DNA from: Nitzschia sp. pyKryTriq1
Taxonomy: Eukaryota > Bacillariophyta > Bacillariophyceae > Bacillariales > Bacillariaceae
DNA length: 64,000 bases
Assembly (NCBI GenBank): GCA_956465555.1
Contig: OY101115.1
Span: 4,130,120 to 4,194,119, forward strand
Reading direction: 5' to 3'
Each line of letters begins with the position of its first letter. Positions within the stretch are counted from its first letter, which is position 1. The notes below the pieces were generated by a model. The model worked only from the letters and a program-made list of their open reading frames with translations, was not told the DNA's origin and ran no database searches. Positions 1 through 10,563 of this stretch are shown one piece after another. Both the position numbers and the translations under genes were made by a program.

Positions 1-56
1 TCTTCGCTGCCATCTGCCATTTTACGGGGTTATTTACATCCTTTCGCGACACAAAC

Positions 57-728
57 ATGGGCTTGATCAATCACTCAACTCCTATTCCGACTGACGAGGA
101 CTTGAATTATGTCCATCCGTCTCCCAAGAAAGTATTGTGCCACGATCTACCAGCGGACAAGTACTATCATTTGATCATGAAGGAAAAACTCTGGTCGAGC
201 TGGTCTTCGGACTCTTTTGGAGTCTACTATGGAGGGACTGAAAAGAAACCATTCGAGGTTGATGTCAAGGGCAAGACACTTAGCCTTCGCGATCGCATGG
301 TATTGCGCGTGACGGAAACTGACACTCCCGTGGCAGTCATTTTACGCATGCATCTCAAATTGGAGACAACTTTCAAGATTTACGGCTTTGTTCCCTACGA
401 GGAGGGACAACCTCCCAGCGAGAACCAGAAACACGAAGACCACCCACTCTATGAATGGGCCGAGTGCAAGGACAAGTTCTTTTCGGTCCGTAAAACTATG
501 ACCATGTTTGATGGCGTAAGCTACGTCATGGATGGAGTCGGTAAGGTGATTGCAGCCCACCGTCAAATGAGAATTGCTCGTGATGGCAAACCTTGTGTTT
601 ACATGAGGGAACATAATCTCGGTTTCTTTACTGGAAACCAGTGGGAAATTAAAATCGGCCCCGGCATTGATCCCTGCATCATTATTGCCTTCGCAGCGAT
701 TATGGACGAGATGAATGAACAAGGCTGA
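57..728 (+). CDS. LURP-one-related (Tubby-C2-like fold) protein
   Basis: Single-exon, 223 aa, ATG start. The run from about residue 70 to 220 reads like the LOR/LURP-one family, which shares the Tubby C-terminal beta-barrel: an RDRMVLRV strand, a long VAVILRMHLKLETTFKIYGF segment, WAECKDKFFSVRKTMTMFDG, then MREHNLGFFTGNQWEIKIG and a C-terminal hydrophobic helix (DPCIIIAFAAIMDEMNE) that in this fold plugs the barrel. No signal peptide is seen. Family members bind membranes or lipids or act in plant defence, but the biochemical role is unknown and I infer none here. The length fits the family, so it looks complete. It stops 166 nt before the convergent LON-domain gene. The family assignment rests on motif memory, not alignment. 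Confidence 0.75.
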   Translation: MGLINHSTPIPTDEDLNYVHPSPKKVLCHDLPADKYYHLIMKEKLWSSWSSDSFGVYYGGTEKKPFEVDVKGKTLSLRDRMVLRVTETDTPVAVILRMHLKLETTFKIYGFVPYEEGQPPSENQKHEDHPLYEWAECKDKFFSVRKTMTMFDGVSYVMDGVGKVIAAHRQMRIARDGKPCVYMREHNLGFFTGNQWEIKIGPGIDPCIIIAFAAIMDEMNEQG

Positions 729-894
729 AAAATTAACTCAATCCCACGTACAGTATATGAGCAACCCAGAGGACGAGGAGTCCCCCCTCCCGCCCGCCCC
801 ACTTCGCTGATTTTGATGTATTTACGAACTACAAACTACGGACATATGAATTGTAGAATGAAAACAATAGTAATTTTTGTCGCTCCCACATATA

Positions 895-2238
895 TTATGT
901 GGCGGTCTTCAGCAAACGGCTACGAATTCGATTCAGCATGCGCTCACATTGTTGTTTGGGCGACTCTTGTAGCAGCAGCGGTATCAGAGTTGAAATTTCC
1001 AGCAATAGCGATTCCAGTTCGTCGTGATATGGTGCTTGTTTCGATACGATCATGGCGTTGTCGACTGTTTCCTTCCCGGTTTGCTTCGCTTCCTGTTGGA
1101 TATCTGCAGCAATCTTGACCTGCATTTCAAGGGCTTCCATCTGCAGCCAATTCACCCAAACGGAAACCAAGGACCAAATACTTCCCTCAACTAATCCTGA
1201 CAGCAGTCTTCCAGCTATGGATGAGTACTCTTTGTTGTTGGATAAAAGTTCACGCAGAGTCTTGGCAATTTTGTTCAAGTCTTCGCTGTCGGCATAGGTT
1301 TCGTCTAGAACTTCCCCTTGGACCCGCAGATAAGTAGATTGCGTGACCCAATCCTTAGGATTCACAATGGTGTCAATCCGAATGGGATGCGTCACGAGGT
1401 GATGTGCTACCAGATGGATTTGGCCCTGCGTTTGGTCCGCCACATCTTCGACACGCACAATTTGGTAGAGCCAGCCATACTTGGCGTATCGACCGGCGTG
1501 ATAGGGATGAGCCACTGGTACCACAAACTGTTTGCTGCCATTGGACAAGACATCTTTGTACATTTCTCGATATCGTGGTTCAAAAATCTTCAAAGGGGTT
1601 TCCATGCCTGATACTGGGATATCTGTCAGGTGTGAAAACAGAGGGAGCGGGCTGTCGTCTTGGTCGCCCATTGGCATCACAGGACTTGATAGAGGGAAGA
1701 GTGGAAGATCGGACGGTCGATACGGCTTATCCTTCATTTCTTCCATCTTTGGCAGCCATTCTACAGCTTCTACCCAATCGCGGGGAAATGATGCCAGTGT
1801 AGAATGATGATTCGTGTCACAGAGTTCCGTTGATTGCTTGGCTGGCAGCTTTTCGGGGTCGATGGAATGGAGCAGTCGAAGTCCATCTAACGCTTGTTGA
1901 AGGCCTTGTTTCACCACGGTTTCATTTTCACGACGAAATGACTTTCGTAATGATCGGTATAAGTCATCCGAAGTCTCGACAGGAACGCCATCAATCTTTT
2001 GATTGAGATGCACGAGAGACAGATTCGATGGGGTCTGCCGACACCATCGTAGCAAGTTTCGATAAAGGTTGAGAGCTAAAAGACGTTGCTTGGGCGCTGA
2101 CATTCTGCAAAGTGTGATCGATGAGCGCAATGGAACGATCGGTTGGGTTGCGCCGAATGCATGCTGTAATGTTTTATGATGCTGTTGGGTGTTGGGTAGA
2201 AGTAATGACATTGCCATCGTGCCGTCATCATTCATCAT
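895..2238 (-). CDS. LYR-motif plus LON substrate-binding domain protein
   Basis: Single exon, 447 aa. Residues about 53-125 resemble a Complex1_LYR helical bundle: LALNLYRNLLRWC, then a downstream SLRKSFRREN segment and a GLQQALDGLRLL helix, the usual spacing of LYRM-type proteins. Residues about 195-310 match the N-terminal LON (PUA-like) substrate-binding domain: PLPLFSHLTDIPVSGMETPL, KIFEPRYREMY, FVVPV, GWLYQIVRVEDV. A helical tail follows. There is no AAA+ or Ser-Lys protease part, so this is a stand-alone LON-SB protein like those known in bacteria and plastids. LYR proteins usually act with mitochondrial acyl-carrier protein in Fe-S or complex I assembly; a role there is inference. Two adjacent ATGs (2238, 2235) and a later one at residue 46 are possible starts. 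Head-to-head with the BolA gene. Confidence 0.7.
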   Translation of the reverse strand: MMNDDGTMAMSLLLPNTQQHHKTLQHAFGATQPIVPLRSSITLCRMSAPKQRLLALNLYRNLLRWCRQTPSNLSLVHLNQKIDGVPVETSDDLYRSLRKSFRRENETVVKQGLQQALDGLRLLHSIDPEKLPAKQSTELCDTNHHSTLASFPRDWVEAVEWLPKMEEMKDKPYRPSDLPLFPLSSPVMPMGDQDDSPLPLFSHLTDIPVSGMETPLKIFEPRYREMYKDVLSNGSKQFVVPVAHPYHAGRYAKYGWLYQIVRVEDVADQTQGQIHLVAHHLVTHPIRIDTIVNPKDWVTQSTYLRVQGEVLDETYADSEDLNKIAKTLRELLSNNKEYSSIAGRLLSGLVEGSIWSLVSVWVNWLQMEALEMQVKIAADIQQEAKQTGKETVDNAMIVSKQAPYHDELESLLLEISTLIPLLLQESPKQQCERMLNRIRSRLLKTAT

Positions 2239-2608
2239 TCATCATCGCGTCATCGCGTTGGTTTTAGAGATGTGTCGATCTTTTTCTGCGTCATTCGGAC
2301 GGATCGTTTTGCAGCGAAAACAAACGCAATCCGCAATACAGAAAGAGCAAGCAAGCTTCAGTTCCAAGCCTCAAGCCTCAAACTCAAGCCTACGACATTT
2401 CATTCATACTGTAAGATATTCTCATCGCATCATCAAGAACGAAGATCGAACTAAGAGAGAGGCGAGGGTCGACGATCGACGATGGCGCTCCAGGCTCCAG
2501 GTTTCACCAGTGAGGTTCCAGCCGGAGATCATCTCCATGATAGACGGTACCGGTATGCAGCATTAATCCCCCAAGATCGTCCACCCCGAGATCACCACCC
2601 AAGTCCCC
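2239..2608. promoter_or_regulatory. Divergent spacer between LYR-LON and BolA genes
   Basis: 370 bp with no supported gene. It must hold both upstream regions. A GGTACCGGTA element sits near 2546, one instance of the GTAC-rich motif seen in most divergent spacers here. An open frame starting at 2482 runs through this spacer and is the BolA exon 2 frame continued backwards; the BolA model uses the ATG at 2609, downstream of a stop in its own frame. Confidence 0.4.
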
Positions 2609-3114
2609 ATGAACGGCTCTTCCGTAGCAGCTTTTTTCCAACAGTTGTCGAGAACGTCAATCCACTTAAGAAACATGAGCTCCGCATTTCCAGTCACTGC
2701 CGCAATTCAAGAAAAGTTGACCGCCGCATTCGAACCGACACATTTGGACGTGATCAACGAGTCTCATATGCACAATGTGTAAGTACCGGTGCGATATATT
2801 TGATCATGGTGACTCAAGAATTCGTAATGGAGATAAAGCTTATATCCCCCCATTCAACTCTTCCCACTAAAAGGCCAAAGAATTCAGAAACACATTTCAA
2901 GGTTGTAGTGGTATCGTCTCAGTTTGAAAGTGTCAAAACACCAATTCAACGACACCGGTTAATCAACGCTGCATTGGCAAAAGAACTAGAGGGACCCGTA
3001 CACGCGCTGAGCATAGTGGCCAAGAGTCCTTCTCAATGGGAAAAGAACCAAGTGATCTCTGCCTCACCCAGCTGTAAAGGAGGCGATGGCAGTCTCCCCA
3101 AACGAAATGGGTAG
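2609..3114 (+). CDS. BolA family protein (two exons)
   Basis: Exon 1 2609-2778, intron 2779-2873 (GTAAGT..AG, 95 nt), exon 2 2874-3114; the join gives 136 aa. After an N-terminal leader (MNGSSVAAFFQQLSRTSI..., Arg/Ser-rich, possibly mitochondrial) comes the BolA fold: IQEKLTAAFEPTHLDVIN, then ESHMHNV with the conserved His region, HFKVVVVSSQFES and the signature QRHRLINAALAKELEGPVHA with the invariant His, ending LSIVAKSPSQWEK. BolA proteins pair with monothiol glutaredoxins in Fe-S cluster handling. The start is chosen because the frame has a stop (TAA at 2564) upstream and this is the first ATG after it; a second ATG at 2675 would remove the leader. It lies beside a gene with an LYR motif, another Fe-S-linked family, but that may be chance. 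Confidence 0.88.
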
Positions 3115-3256
3115 ACGCGCATTCAAAGAAAATTGCAACAATTATCCTGGCGACTACTTAAGCAGTAACCATGTAATATTCTTTTTAAATTAAAACGTTG
3201 CTTAGGTGCGATTCGCTGATTCCATGCATGCAGAAGACGATCGATTGCAGATTGAG

Positions 3257-4695
3257 CTAATTATCAAGCAAGGAGCCCATAACATCCGCCAAGCAAACGA
3301 GAAGTAAACAGCACATCATCCCCTGTTGGATGTCCAGCATACCCATATTGAAACCAGCGTTGTCATGCATTTTTGATTCAGTAGCATTCACATTATAGGG
3401 CAAGTCCAAAGCAGTTCCACTATGGCAACAGTCCATCTACGAAGTCGGCAAGAGAGAATGGCAAGTTAGGCTCCAGACAAAAAGTCGTCCGTAAAGTTAC
3501 AGTAGAGCCAAGCTCTTGAATCGGCATCATTGCAAATGTCGAAACGTACCAGCACAGTCACGTGCACATCCTTCGGCATCTTCTTCACAAGGTGAATGAA
3601 AACTTCGTCATCCACGATCTGTCCTGCCGATTTGAAATCTACAGGGATCAATGTCTCATCATACCCATCATCTTCATCTCCATCACGATCCACCACGCGT
3701 CCGCCGTGGCCTGAATAGTGAACGAATACTGTGTCGCCGGCCTTGCTGTATTGCGTGATTCGAGCAAAAGCATCCATAATATTTTTGCGAGTCGGCTGGT
3801 GGTGTCGCCCGTCATCCATCAAAATAAGCATATCCTTTTCTAGAAATCCTTCCTTCTCGATCAAATGCTTTTTGATGTTGGCGACATCATTGTGGCAACC
3901 ACTCAATTGCCCCTTTTGACCCACATAGTTGATCCCGATCAAGATGGCTCGTTTGGCTCCATTCATTTCTTGCGTTTCGGGTGCAACGATGTTGAATGAA
4001 TGGCTAACATCCAACATGTAACTACTGCTCAATTGTGGCACTTGATCGAATCCTTTTTGTCGCAAGACATCTCGCATGCGACGGAGAATGTCAATCCAGC
4101 TTATGGAGCGACCGCCATTGTCATTCAAAACTTTGATCAATGTCGAAGTGCAGGCTCCCCCAGCCTTCCCAGCAGGATCGGGCAACTCAAAGGTTCCAAC
4201 GTTGAAGACATCAGCCGAGGTTTGTTTGTCTTCACTTCCCGAAATCTGCGGAGGAAGTCAAAGCAGAACAATAACAATAACGATTTAAAGAAAACAAAAC
4301 ACATGGTGAGGACTATTGGATATCAGAGAATATCTTGGTAGCATGGCTTGCCTCATCGATGCGTCTCCTAGGAGGCCGTTAAAGGGGGGCAAGCAAAACA
4401 TCGTTCAATCGACACAAAGGACCGCTTCCATGGTACGTCGCTCTCTTGTACCTCGAACATTGCCACATTTTCAAGACTCTGTATCTGTATCATATCCATC
4501 GATAAGCCTACACGCCCATAGCTCCGCATTATTCCCCATGTTTTAGTAGGCATCTTTCGACCGCCACCTTTTCCCACCCTTTCCCTCGCTCCTTTCAATC
4601 AAGCATCCAACAAGTCATCCAACAAGTACTCTTTGTACCCTCACCATGTGAAACTTGGCGGGAATCGCCTTGGCGATCTGTTCAGCGCGCGACAT
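3257..4695 (-). CDS. Type III metacaspase (p10 before p20)
   Basis: Proposed exons 4695-4645, 4245-3550 and 3436-3257, all joined in phase 0, giving 308 aa. The p10 part comes first: ISGSEDKQTSADVFNVGTF, LPDPAGKAGGACTSTL, FDQVPQLSSSYMLDV. Then the p20 part: RAILIGINYVG, LSGCHNDV, the catalytic-His motif HYSGHGG, an acidic DGDEDDGYDETLIP loop (calcium-binding in metacaspases), and after the second intron MDCCHSGTALDLPYNV with the catalytic Cys. This reversed order defines type III metacaspases of algae, Cys proteases cleaving after Arg/Lys. If the frame is read without the last intron, the Cys is lost and a false C-terminus results. Exons 2 and 3 are well supported; exon 1 (MSRAEQIAKAIPAKFHM, 399-nt intron) is less certain. 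Confidence 0.85.
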
Positions 4696-5290
4696 CGCAA
4701 AACAATCAAACGGGTTTGGATACAACCAGAAACTTTAGAAGAAAAGGGATATATTGGCTCCTTTCAATACCAGAACAACATAGGTCCGATGGATGTGTTG
4801 TTTGTGTTTTGAGACGTCCCATCGTTCCTCGTCGCGCCTCGCCCAATTCTTTCTCTTTCGTAGCTTTCTTCTTTCGTGACTCCGTGTCGATCAAAAATAT
4901 TTGTCCGTTACTACAGGTACCGGCGTATGTTACAGTATTACCATTCCCATTGCCCTGCTTGTATCGTACAGTACGTACCAGTACAGTAGGTACTGCATAC
5001 ACTGTACTGGTACTGTACCATACCGGAAAGGCGACCGTTGAGAAAATACATAACAAGTACAGTATCCATACTCAGAGGCACGCACGCTCGCGAGCTCTCG
5101 CGTCGGAGCTCGGAGCGACGTGATTAGTCAGTCGTGGATCTCGGCGATCGGACCGCGTGTTGACGACGACGACTCAGGAATCCAGTAAAGATATCCACTC
5201 TCTAGTAGAGAGTAGAGTGTTGTTGTTGTCTCTTGCGATCTGATATTTCATACAAATAGGATTATTTTAATATTTTATGACTATCCAATA
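4696..5290. promoter_or_regulatory. GTAC-rich upstream region of the metacaspase
   Basis: No supported gene. From about 4915 to 5035 the sequence is packed with GTAC-centred words (GTACCAGTAC, GTACTGTAC, ACCGG). A perfect short inverted repeat, ACTCTCTA G TAGAGAGT, lies at 5197-5213. AT-rich sequence follows to the copia scrap. Confidence 0.4.
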
Positions 5291-5299
5291 TTAAATCAA

Positions 5300-5570
5300 G
5301 ATCTTCTCCAAAAAATGAATGGCTTTCAGACGCCACATCTTCATTGGTGTCCAATACCATCATCTTGTCATCGTCCATACCTTCGTATGTTCGGCATTCA
5401 ATCAATCATCGTTTACTATACTTGTAGGGGCTTTGTAAACAAGTCAGTCACCATTTCTTCAGTAGTAGGGCAATATTCCAAAGTTACGCCCCCCTTCGCA
5501 ATTCGATCAGTGACGAAGTAGTATCGTATGTGAATGCATGTGGTGGGTCCTTTTGCAGCTTGAGGCCAGA
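5300..5570 (-). mobile_element. Ty1/copia-type retroelement fossil (RNase H end)
   Basis: On the minus strand the translation contains HIRYYFVTDRIAKG, VTLEYCPTTEEMV and TDLFTKPLQ, which is the hallmark C-terminal end of the RNase H region of Ty1/copia polyproteins (diatom elements of this type are called CoDi). Only this short piece is recognisable; the rest of pol, gag and the LTRs are not seen nearby. It is broken and looks old. Boundaries are approximate. Confidence 0.7.
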
Positions 5571-5946
5571 CCGTTGCTCCCCAGAAGCATTGCGAGGTTG
5601 GATATCCCCAAACCGCCTGGTCTATCCACCTACCGGGAACCGGGACAGCTCGTACGTACTGTAGTACCAGGTAAGGGGTCGCATCTGTCAAAACTCTCTC
5701 GGGAAATGTAGCTCTCTACTAGTAGAGTAGACTACATCATGAGCCACCCCTCGCTCTACGGTACGAGAAAAAAGTAGACTCCTCTACTCCTGTAGTAGGA
5801 GCACTCCGTAGTGAAAAGTGCTGTATGATACTATCATTGTGATTTATGACCATCTTGGCGGTGTTTGTTAGTATCAGGAATCAGGATCGGAGTCCGAAAC
5901 GCACCCGAGGGTGCGAAACAACGAAGACACAGATACTTGTCTATAG
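5571..5946. other. Gene-free spacer with CTCTACTAGTAGAG palindrome
   Basis: No gene seen. A perfect 14-bp palindrome, CTCTACTAGTAGAG, sits at 5714-5727, followed by further imperfect GTAGACT/AGTAGGAG inverted repeats up to about 5810. The last part is the 3' flank of the checkpoint kinase. Confidence 0.4.
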
Positions 5947-8923
5947 TCAATTGTCGTTTTCTGATTTCGTTTTCTTGGAAACAAACCAGGAACTGAGCTT
6001 GGTCTGACGGACCTGCTTGTGATTCGGGCGCTTGGTGTCTGGTTGGTCGGAAGAGGAGTCAGGATCTTGTTCATCAGGCACTTTTCGTTTGCGTTTCTTG
6101 TCCCTCTGGCTATCCTTGTTCTTTTTGTTGTTGGTGTCCTTGGGCGGAACGACCGGTGTTTCGACCTTCGCTGGGCTGTCGGGGAACGACTCCAAACTGG
6201 ACGGACCGGAACTAAACTGAGATAGGATGGGATCCTCTTCGTCATCGTCGTTACAAAATAAGGCACCCACTTTACTTTTTTCACTAGGATTCGGTCGCAC
6301 ATTGGAAGCTGTGGGTGTTACAGCGACTTGACTGGTATCGCGGGGGCTGCGTCTACTCGGCGAGGGCGGAGCAGTCGAGGATTCATCTTCGCATTGACCT
6401 TGTTGTTGATGCAATACTTGGGATCGAAAGCGATTGCTCCGTTCGTTGAGATTCATGGCCGCCAATGGGGATCTGGGGAGATCGTCGTCGCCGCATTCCG
6501 ACGGTGTCACCGACAACTCTCGACCGATGATGCCAATCGAAGGGATATCTGGGCTAGCTGACATGTCCTGCTCTGACTTTGTGGGACTTGCCGGATCGGA
6601 ATCGGTATGCTTCTCTAAGGGACCGTCAATATTATCTGTCGTTTCCACCGTATCCGTAGTATCCATTTGTTCGCCTTTCTCGGGACTAAACTCCATCTTG
6701 GAGGAAGTACTCGCATCCTCAGAAACGTCGGACGGCTCTCCGGTAGTGCCCACATCCTCGGCGTTTTCTTCCAGGCAGTTTTTCAGATCCACATAGTCCA
6801 CGCTTTCAGCTCGTTGGTGTGACGACGTGGCAGCGGCGGCAAAATCTTCCTTGGACAGCATACTCTCTTTCGATACAATACTCTCCACATCTTCTTCTGC
6901 CATGGGCGCGGGATGCTGTTTCGGTTCGGTGGGTTCCGAAAAGAGACGTTTGCGGCCTGTCACGGCGGGGTCGTCCAAAGGATGAACATGTGTATCTCCG
7001 TCCTCGATATTTATCCACGGGTGATTGCAAGCTTGACGAACGGTAATGCGTCGCTTAGGATCCAAACGTAACATTTGTTGCACTAGTTCCTGAGCCTGAG
7101 GCATTCCTTTCCAAATGGGATGATCAAAGTCGATAGAGTCAAAGGCCTGTAGGGGGTCCAAGTCCGCCTCAAAAGGAGGATGTCCTGATAGTAAAATGAA
7201 AAGAATGACTCCGAGAGACCACATATCAGCGGGCTTGCCGTATCGTCCGGATCCCGCCACAGTTGTGCGACGTTGCAAAACTTCGGGAGCGAAATACTGG
7301 GGTGTGCCACAAAACGTCTTGAGTCCATCAGATTGAATGATCTTGGCCAGCCCAAAGTCAGCTAGCTTGACGTGAGTTGGGTTGGATCCGCAGAGAATGT
7401 TTTCAGGTTTTAGATCTCGATGGACAATGTTTTTGTTTTGATGCAAATAGTGGACTGCCGACAAGAGGCGTCTCATGACACGCCTAGCATCCACTTCGGT
7501 ATATCGTTCCTGTTGCACAATACGATCAAATAAGTCTCCACCCGACACAAGCTCCATGACCAGATACATGGCAATACCATGGTGTACAAAGACATCGACC
7601 AACTGTACAATGTAGGGATGATCGAGGGACTGCATCATGTTGACCTCATGCTCCATGGAGGTGAGATCCAGCTGGCGCCGCAGCGAAATGACCTTGACTG
7701 CGTACTCTTGCCCTGTTTGTCGATGGATCGCCCGTCGAACTTGCCCCGACGTGCCATCCCCCAAAATTTCTCGAATTTCATAATGCGCTTCCACCCTTCT
7801 CGCTGATCGAGGCGACGCCAATCCTCGATCCACTGATGCGGCAGTCTGCGTCCCCACATAGTTCATAGCTCGTGGATTAACACATGGCCGTTTCGGCTTG
7901 TTGGTTAGGACCAGAACATACGTGTATTGTTGCAATACCGTTTGCAACATACGGCTCGAGGCAATTCGTTTCCGCAAGGTTTCCGCATTGACTAGGCAAA
8001 TCTCATCCCCACTATGAAGCATCCGCTGATGCCCCTTTCCTAAATGCACGGACTGATTGACAAAGGTTCCATTCCCCGAGTGATCTTCGATTACAATCTG
8101 AGGCGCCATGGGAGTTTGCTGCTGCTGCATGCCGCCAATACTACAACTTCTACTCGATCCACCTCCACCACCCGCTTCATCAGCACTCCCCTCCTCCGCC
8201 TTGTGTTGAACGTTGCCAGCAGATGCTGTTGAACCGGTACCACACGTAGCCGGGGGAAGAAGGGTGATGCGGCAGTGCTGGTTCGAAATCATCGAGTGCG
8301 CCCACTCCATCATGGTATTCTCTCTCTTAGAGAGCGAGGTCCCCGGGAAGACAGGAATGTCACACTTGGAAACACTCCGGCCCAACCAATACTCTGATTT
8401 TTGCACCAAGGCAATGGGTGGATTGTCCTTGGAAGGCACACAAGGCACCAATCGACCCCAGGGAAGCGGCGCGGGAGGACTCAAAGGAGTCGGTGTCATT
8501 ACGTCTTCGAACTGTGATTGTTGTGTGCACTCCATCTGTGTGAGGGATTCGATCTGTGTGGAAATCATCTGGGAGTGTTGAGAGTGCTGCAAGGTGAGAG
8601 GTGCATGGCAAGGCAAGGCAAGGCATGAACAAAATGTGAGTGAGTGAGACCTATAGGAAATGCGACAGCTTGTTGCGAAAACGGAACGAACGCACCTCGA
8701 GAGCAGAGTCCTCCCGCATCATGCTACAACTCCGTTGCGAGGAGGAGAGGGGCAGCTCCAATGAAGAAGAAGAAGAACCATGGCATTGTGGGGTCGTAGT
8801 TGTACCGTCAAGGTCACCAGTTGCGGGTGTTGGGGTTTTCTTTGTAATACCGGCACTTGTACTGGCAGCGGCAGAAGCTGATGTTGTGACTGCAGCATTT
8901 GCCTCTTCTTCCATTGGCGACAT
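5947..8923 (-). CDS. Chk2/Rad53-like checkpoint kinase with FHA domain and PIP box
   Basis: Exon 1 8923-8696, intron 8695-8587 (109 nt), exon 2 8586-5947; 955 aa. Just after the junction there is an SQ/TQ cluster (six S/T-Q pairs within about 26 residues), the target region of ATM/ATR in Chk2/Rad53. An FHA domain follows (about 143-280: YWLGRS, HSMISNQHCRITL, DHSGNGTFVN), then a complete Ser/Thr kinase domain (about 345-605: GDGTSGQVRRA, AVKVI, HRDLKPENILC, DFGLAK, GTPQYFAPEVL). The long acidic tail ends in RQTKLSSWFVSKK, a canonical QxxL(xx)WF PCNA-interacting motif, next to a basic KRKRK stretch that could be an NLS. Known role of the family: DNA-damage checkpoint signalling. Exon 1 is Ser/Thr/Ala-rich and less certain; an in-frame start at 8616 would skip it. 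Confidence 0.9.
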
Positions 8924-9676
8924 GGTGAAAAAGTGAAACGAATGTCGTCGACTGCTACCCTGTGCTCTCTCTTCAAGTACGGGTGCGCCCCAAATTTGAA
9001 TGACGGCCTACAGATAGTACTCGTACGGTAGGCTCCTCGAGAAGGCAACAGATGGCAAGTTTCAATGCGACGGGAAGGCTCTCCTTCTGCTGATTTCAAA
9101 GTGCCTCAACGGTGGTGTACGAAGTAGTCGTCGATGTGGAGATGGAAAAAATAATAGTCGCAAGCGAAAATAATAATGGCGCAGGAGAAATCATACCGGT
9201 ACCGGTACCGACCGCGGCGATGTTGTGTGCATCTCGATCGATGGGTGTCCCAACTTTGGACGTTGGTTCTTCTCACAATAACCCCGCGAGCAATGATGAC
9301 CTTCCAACCCGGCCAGCGTGCTCTTCTTTCCGTTCAAATGCGCGCCACTCCGACCATTCATTGAGAGTCGAATGAGTCGGTTATACTTCAACTGCCATCA
9401 TTCCGAGAGATTTGATTGGTCCATTTCATGTCCGACGACCTTGTGGCGAAAAAGATACATACGGGTATCATACCTACCGGTACGAGTACAGTACCGGTAC
9501 TGGTGGTCTACCCACTACCGGATACCGCGGTACAGTAAAATGGTACGAACAGTAGAGGTCCCGATGAGATCCAGATAGATAGCATCCAAACTCTGAAAAT
9601 GACAGATGCCCACAACATAACATTGTAGAAGTCCACAATACATTACCTTTTCAGACTAAATAACTACAGCAGCACG
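8924..9676. promoter_or_regulatory. Divergent spacer, kinase / methyltransferase
   Basis: 753 bp between two divergent starts, with no supported gene. ACCGGTACCGGTACCG at about 9196-9211 and a dense GTAC cluster at about 9470-9545 (GGTACGAGTAC, GTACCGGTACTGG). These match the promoter-associated islands elsewhere. Confidence 0.4.
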
Positions 9677-10563
9677 ATGAAGATTGCTGTCTCGGCCCTT
9701 ACGCTCGCAGCCTTATCGCTCATTTCAACGCCCGGTAGTACCGATGCCTTCGCTACTCCTTCCACTCGAGTAGTGGTCACTGCTGCTGCGGGTGGTACTC
9801 GTGCTACGACACTCCAGACGGCCTCGGTGTTGTTTGTGTCCGATTCGTCCAACAACGAAAACAACAATAACAATGAGGAACCTAGCATTAACTTTTCAGT
9901 CATATCGGATGCTGCCAATCGTGCAATGGAAGAGCTCCCCAAGTATGATGCGTCTCAAGTGCAAAACAATCTTCAACAAGGCGAACTAGGAAAAAGAGGA
10001 GAAGTCTATTTTGCGGCCCAAGCCGCTTTGATTGTTTGCATCTTGGCAGATGGTATCCCCTTGGTAGGTGATCCTGTTCGTATTGTTCTCGGTCCTTTGA
10101 TTTTGTTGGCTGGATTGGCCACCGCATTGCTCAGTATCGTCGATTTGGGCTCGGATTCGTTGAGTCCCTTTCCCAAACCAACCGAGGACGGTGCGCTCAA
10201 GACGTCGGGACTGTACGCTCAGATGCGTCATCCCATGTATGCTGCCTTGTTGTGTGTCATGCTGGGCGTATCGCTTGTGACCGATTCTGCCGACCGTCTT
10301 CTCTTGACGGGTCTCTTGTGGTACTTGCTAGAGGTAAAGTCGGACAAGGAAGAGGTTTTCTTGATGGACCGATTTGGAGGCGACTATGCTGACTATAAAG
10401 TACGTATTCATAGCTGCTTGCAATACTGCACTGTGTGAATCATTGGAAACTGGAGCTAACCAAGATTGTCATACTTTTTCATCTTATTTTTATCATCCAG
10501 ACCCAAGTGCCGGAAAAGTTTCTCCCTATGGCTTTGAGCAAAATCCTCCCTTGGACCGACTAA
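9677..10563 (+). CDS. Plastid-targeted isoprenylcysteine-methyltransferase-like membrane protein
   Basis: Exon 1 9677-10399, intron 10400-10500 (GTACGT..AG, 101 nt), exon 2 10501-10563; 261 aa. The N-terminus is a hydrophobic signal peptide ending at TDAFAT, an ASAFAP-like site used for import into diatom plastids. The mature part has several membrane helices (ALIVCILADGIPL, VLGPLILLAGLATALLSIV, YAALLCVMLGVSLV, LLLTGLLWYLL). It carries the PEMT/ICMT-type signature GLYAQMRHPMYAAL followed by KSDKEEVFLMDRFGGDYADYK and VPEKFLP. Members transfer methyl groups from SAM at the membrane; the substrate here is unknown. Without splicing, the reading would run to a spurious stop at 10438 and lose the conserved C-terminus. 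Confidence 0.8.

Noticed and set aside
342-722. 126-codon minus-strand frame
   Set aside because: Antisense shadow of the LURP-one-like gene.
4368-4598. 76-codon minus-strand frame as metacaspase exon 1
   Set aside because: Has no p10-like residues and no in-phase donor near its end; the ATG at 4695 with a GTGAGG donor at 4644 joins in phase 0 to the ISGSEDKQTSAD exon and fits better.
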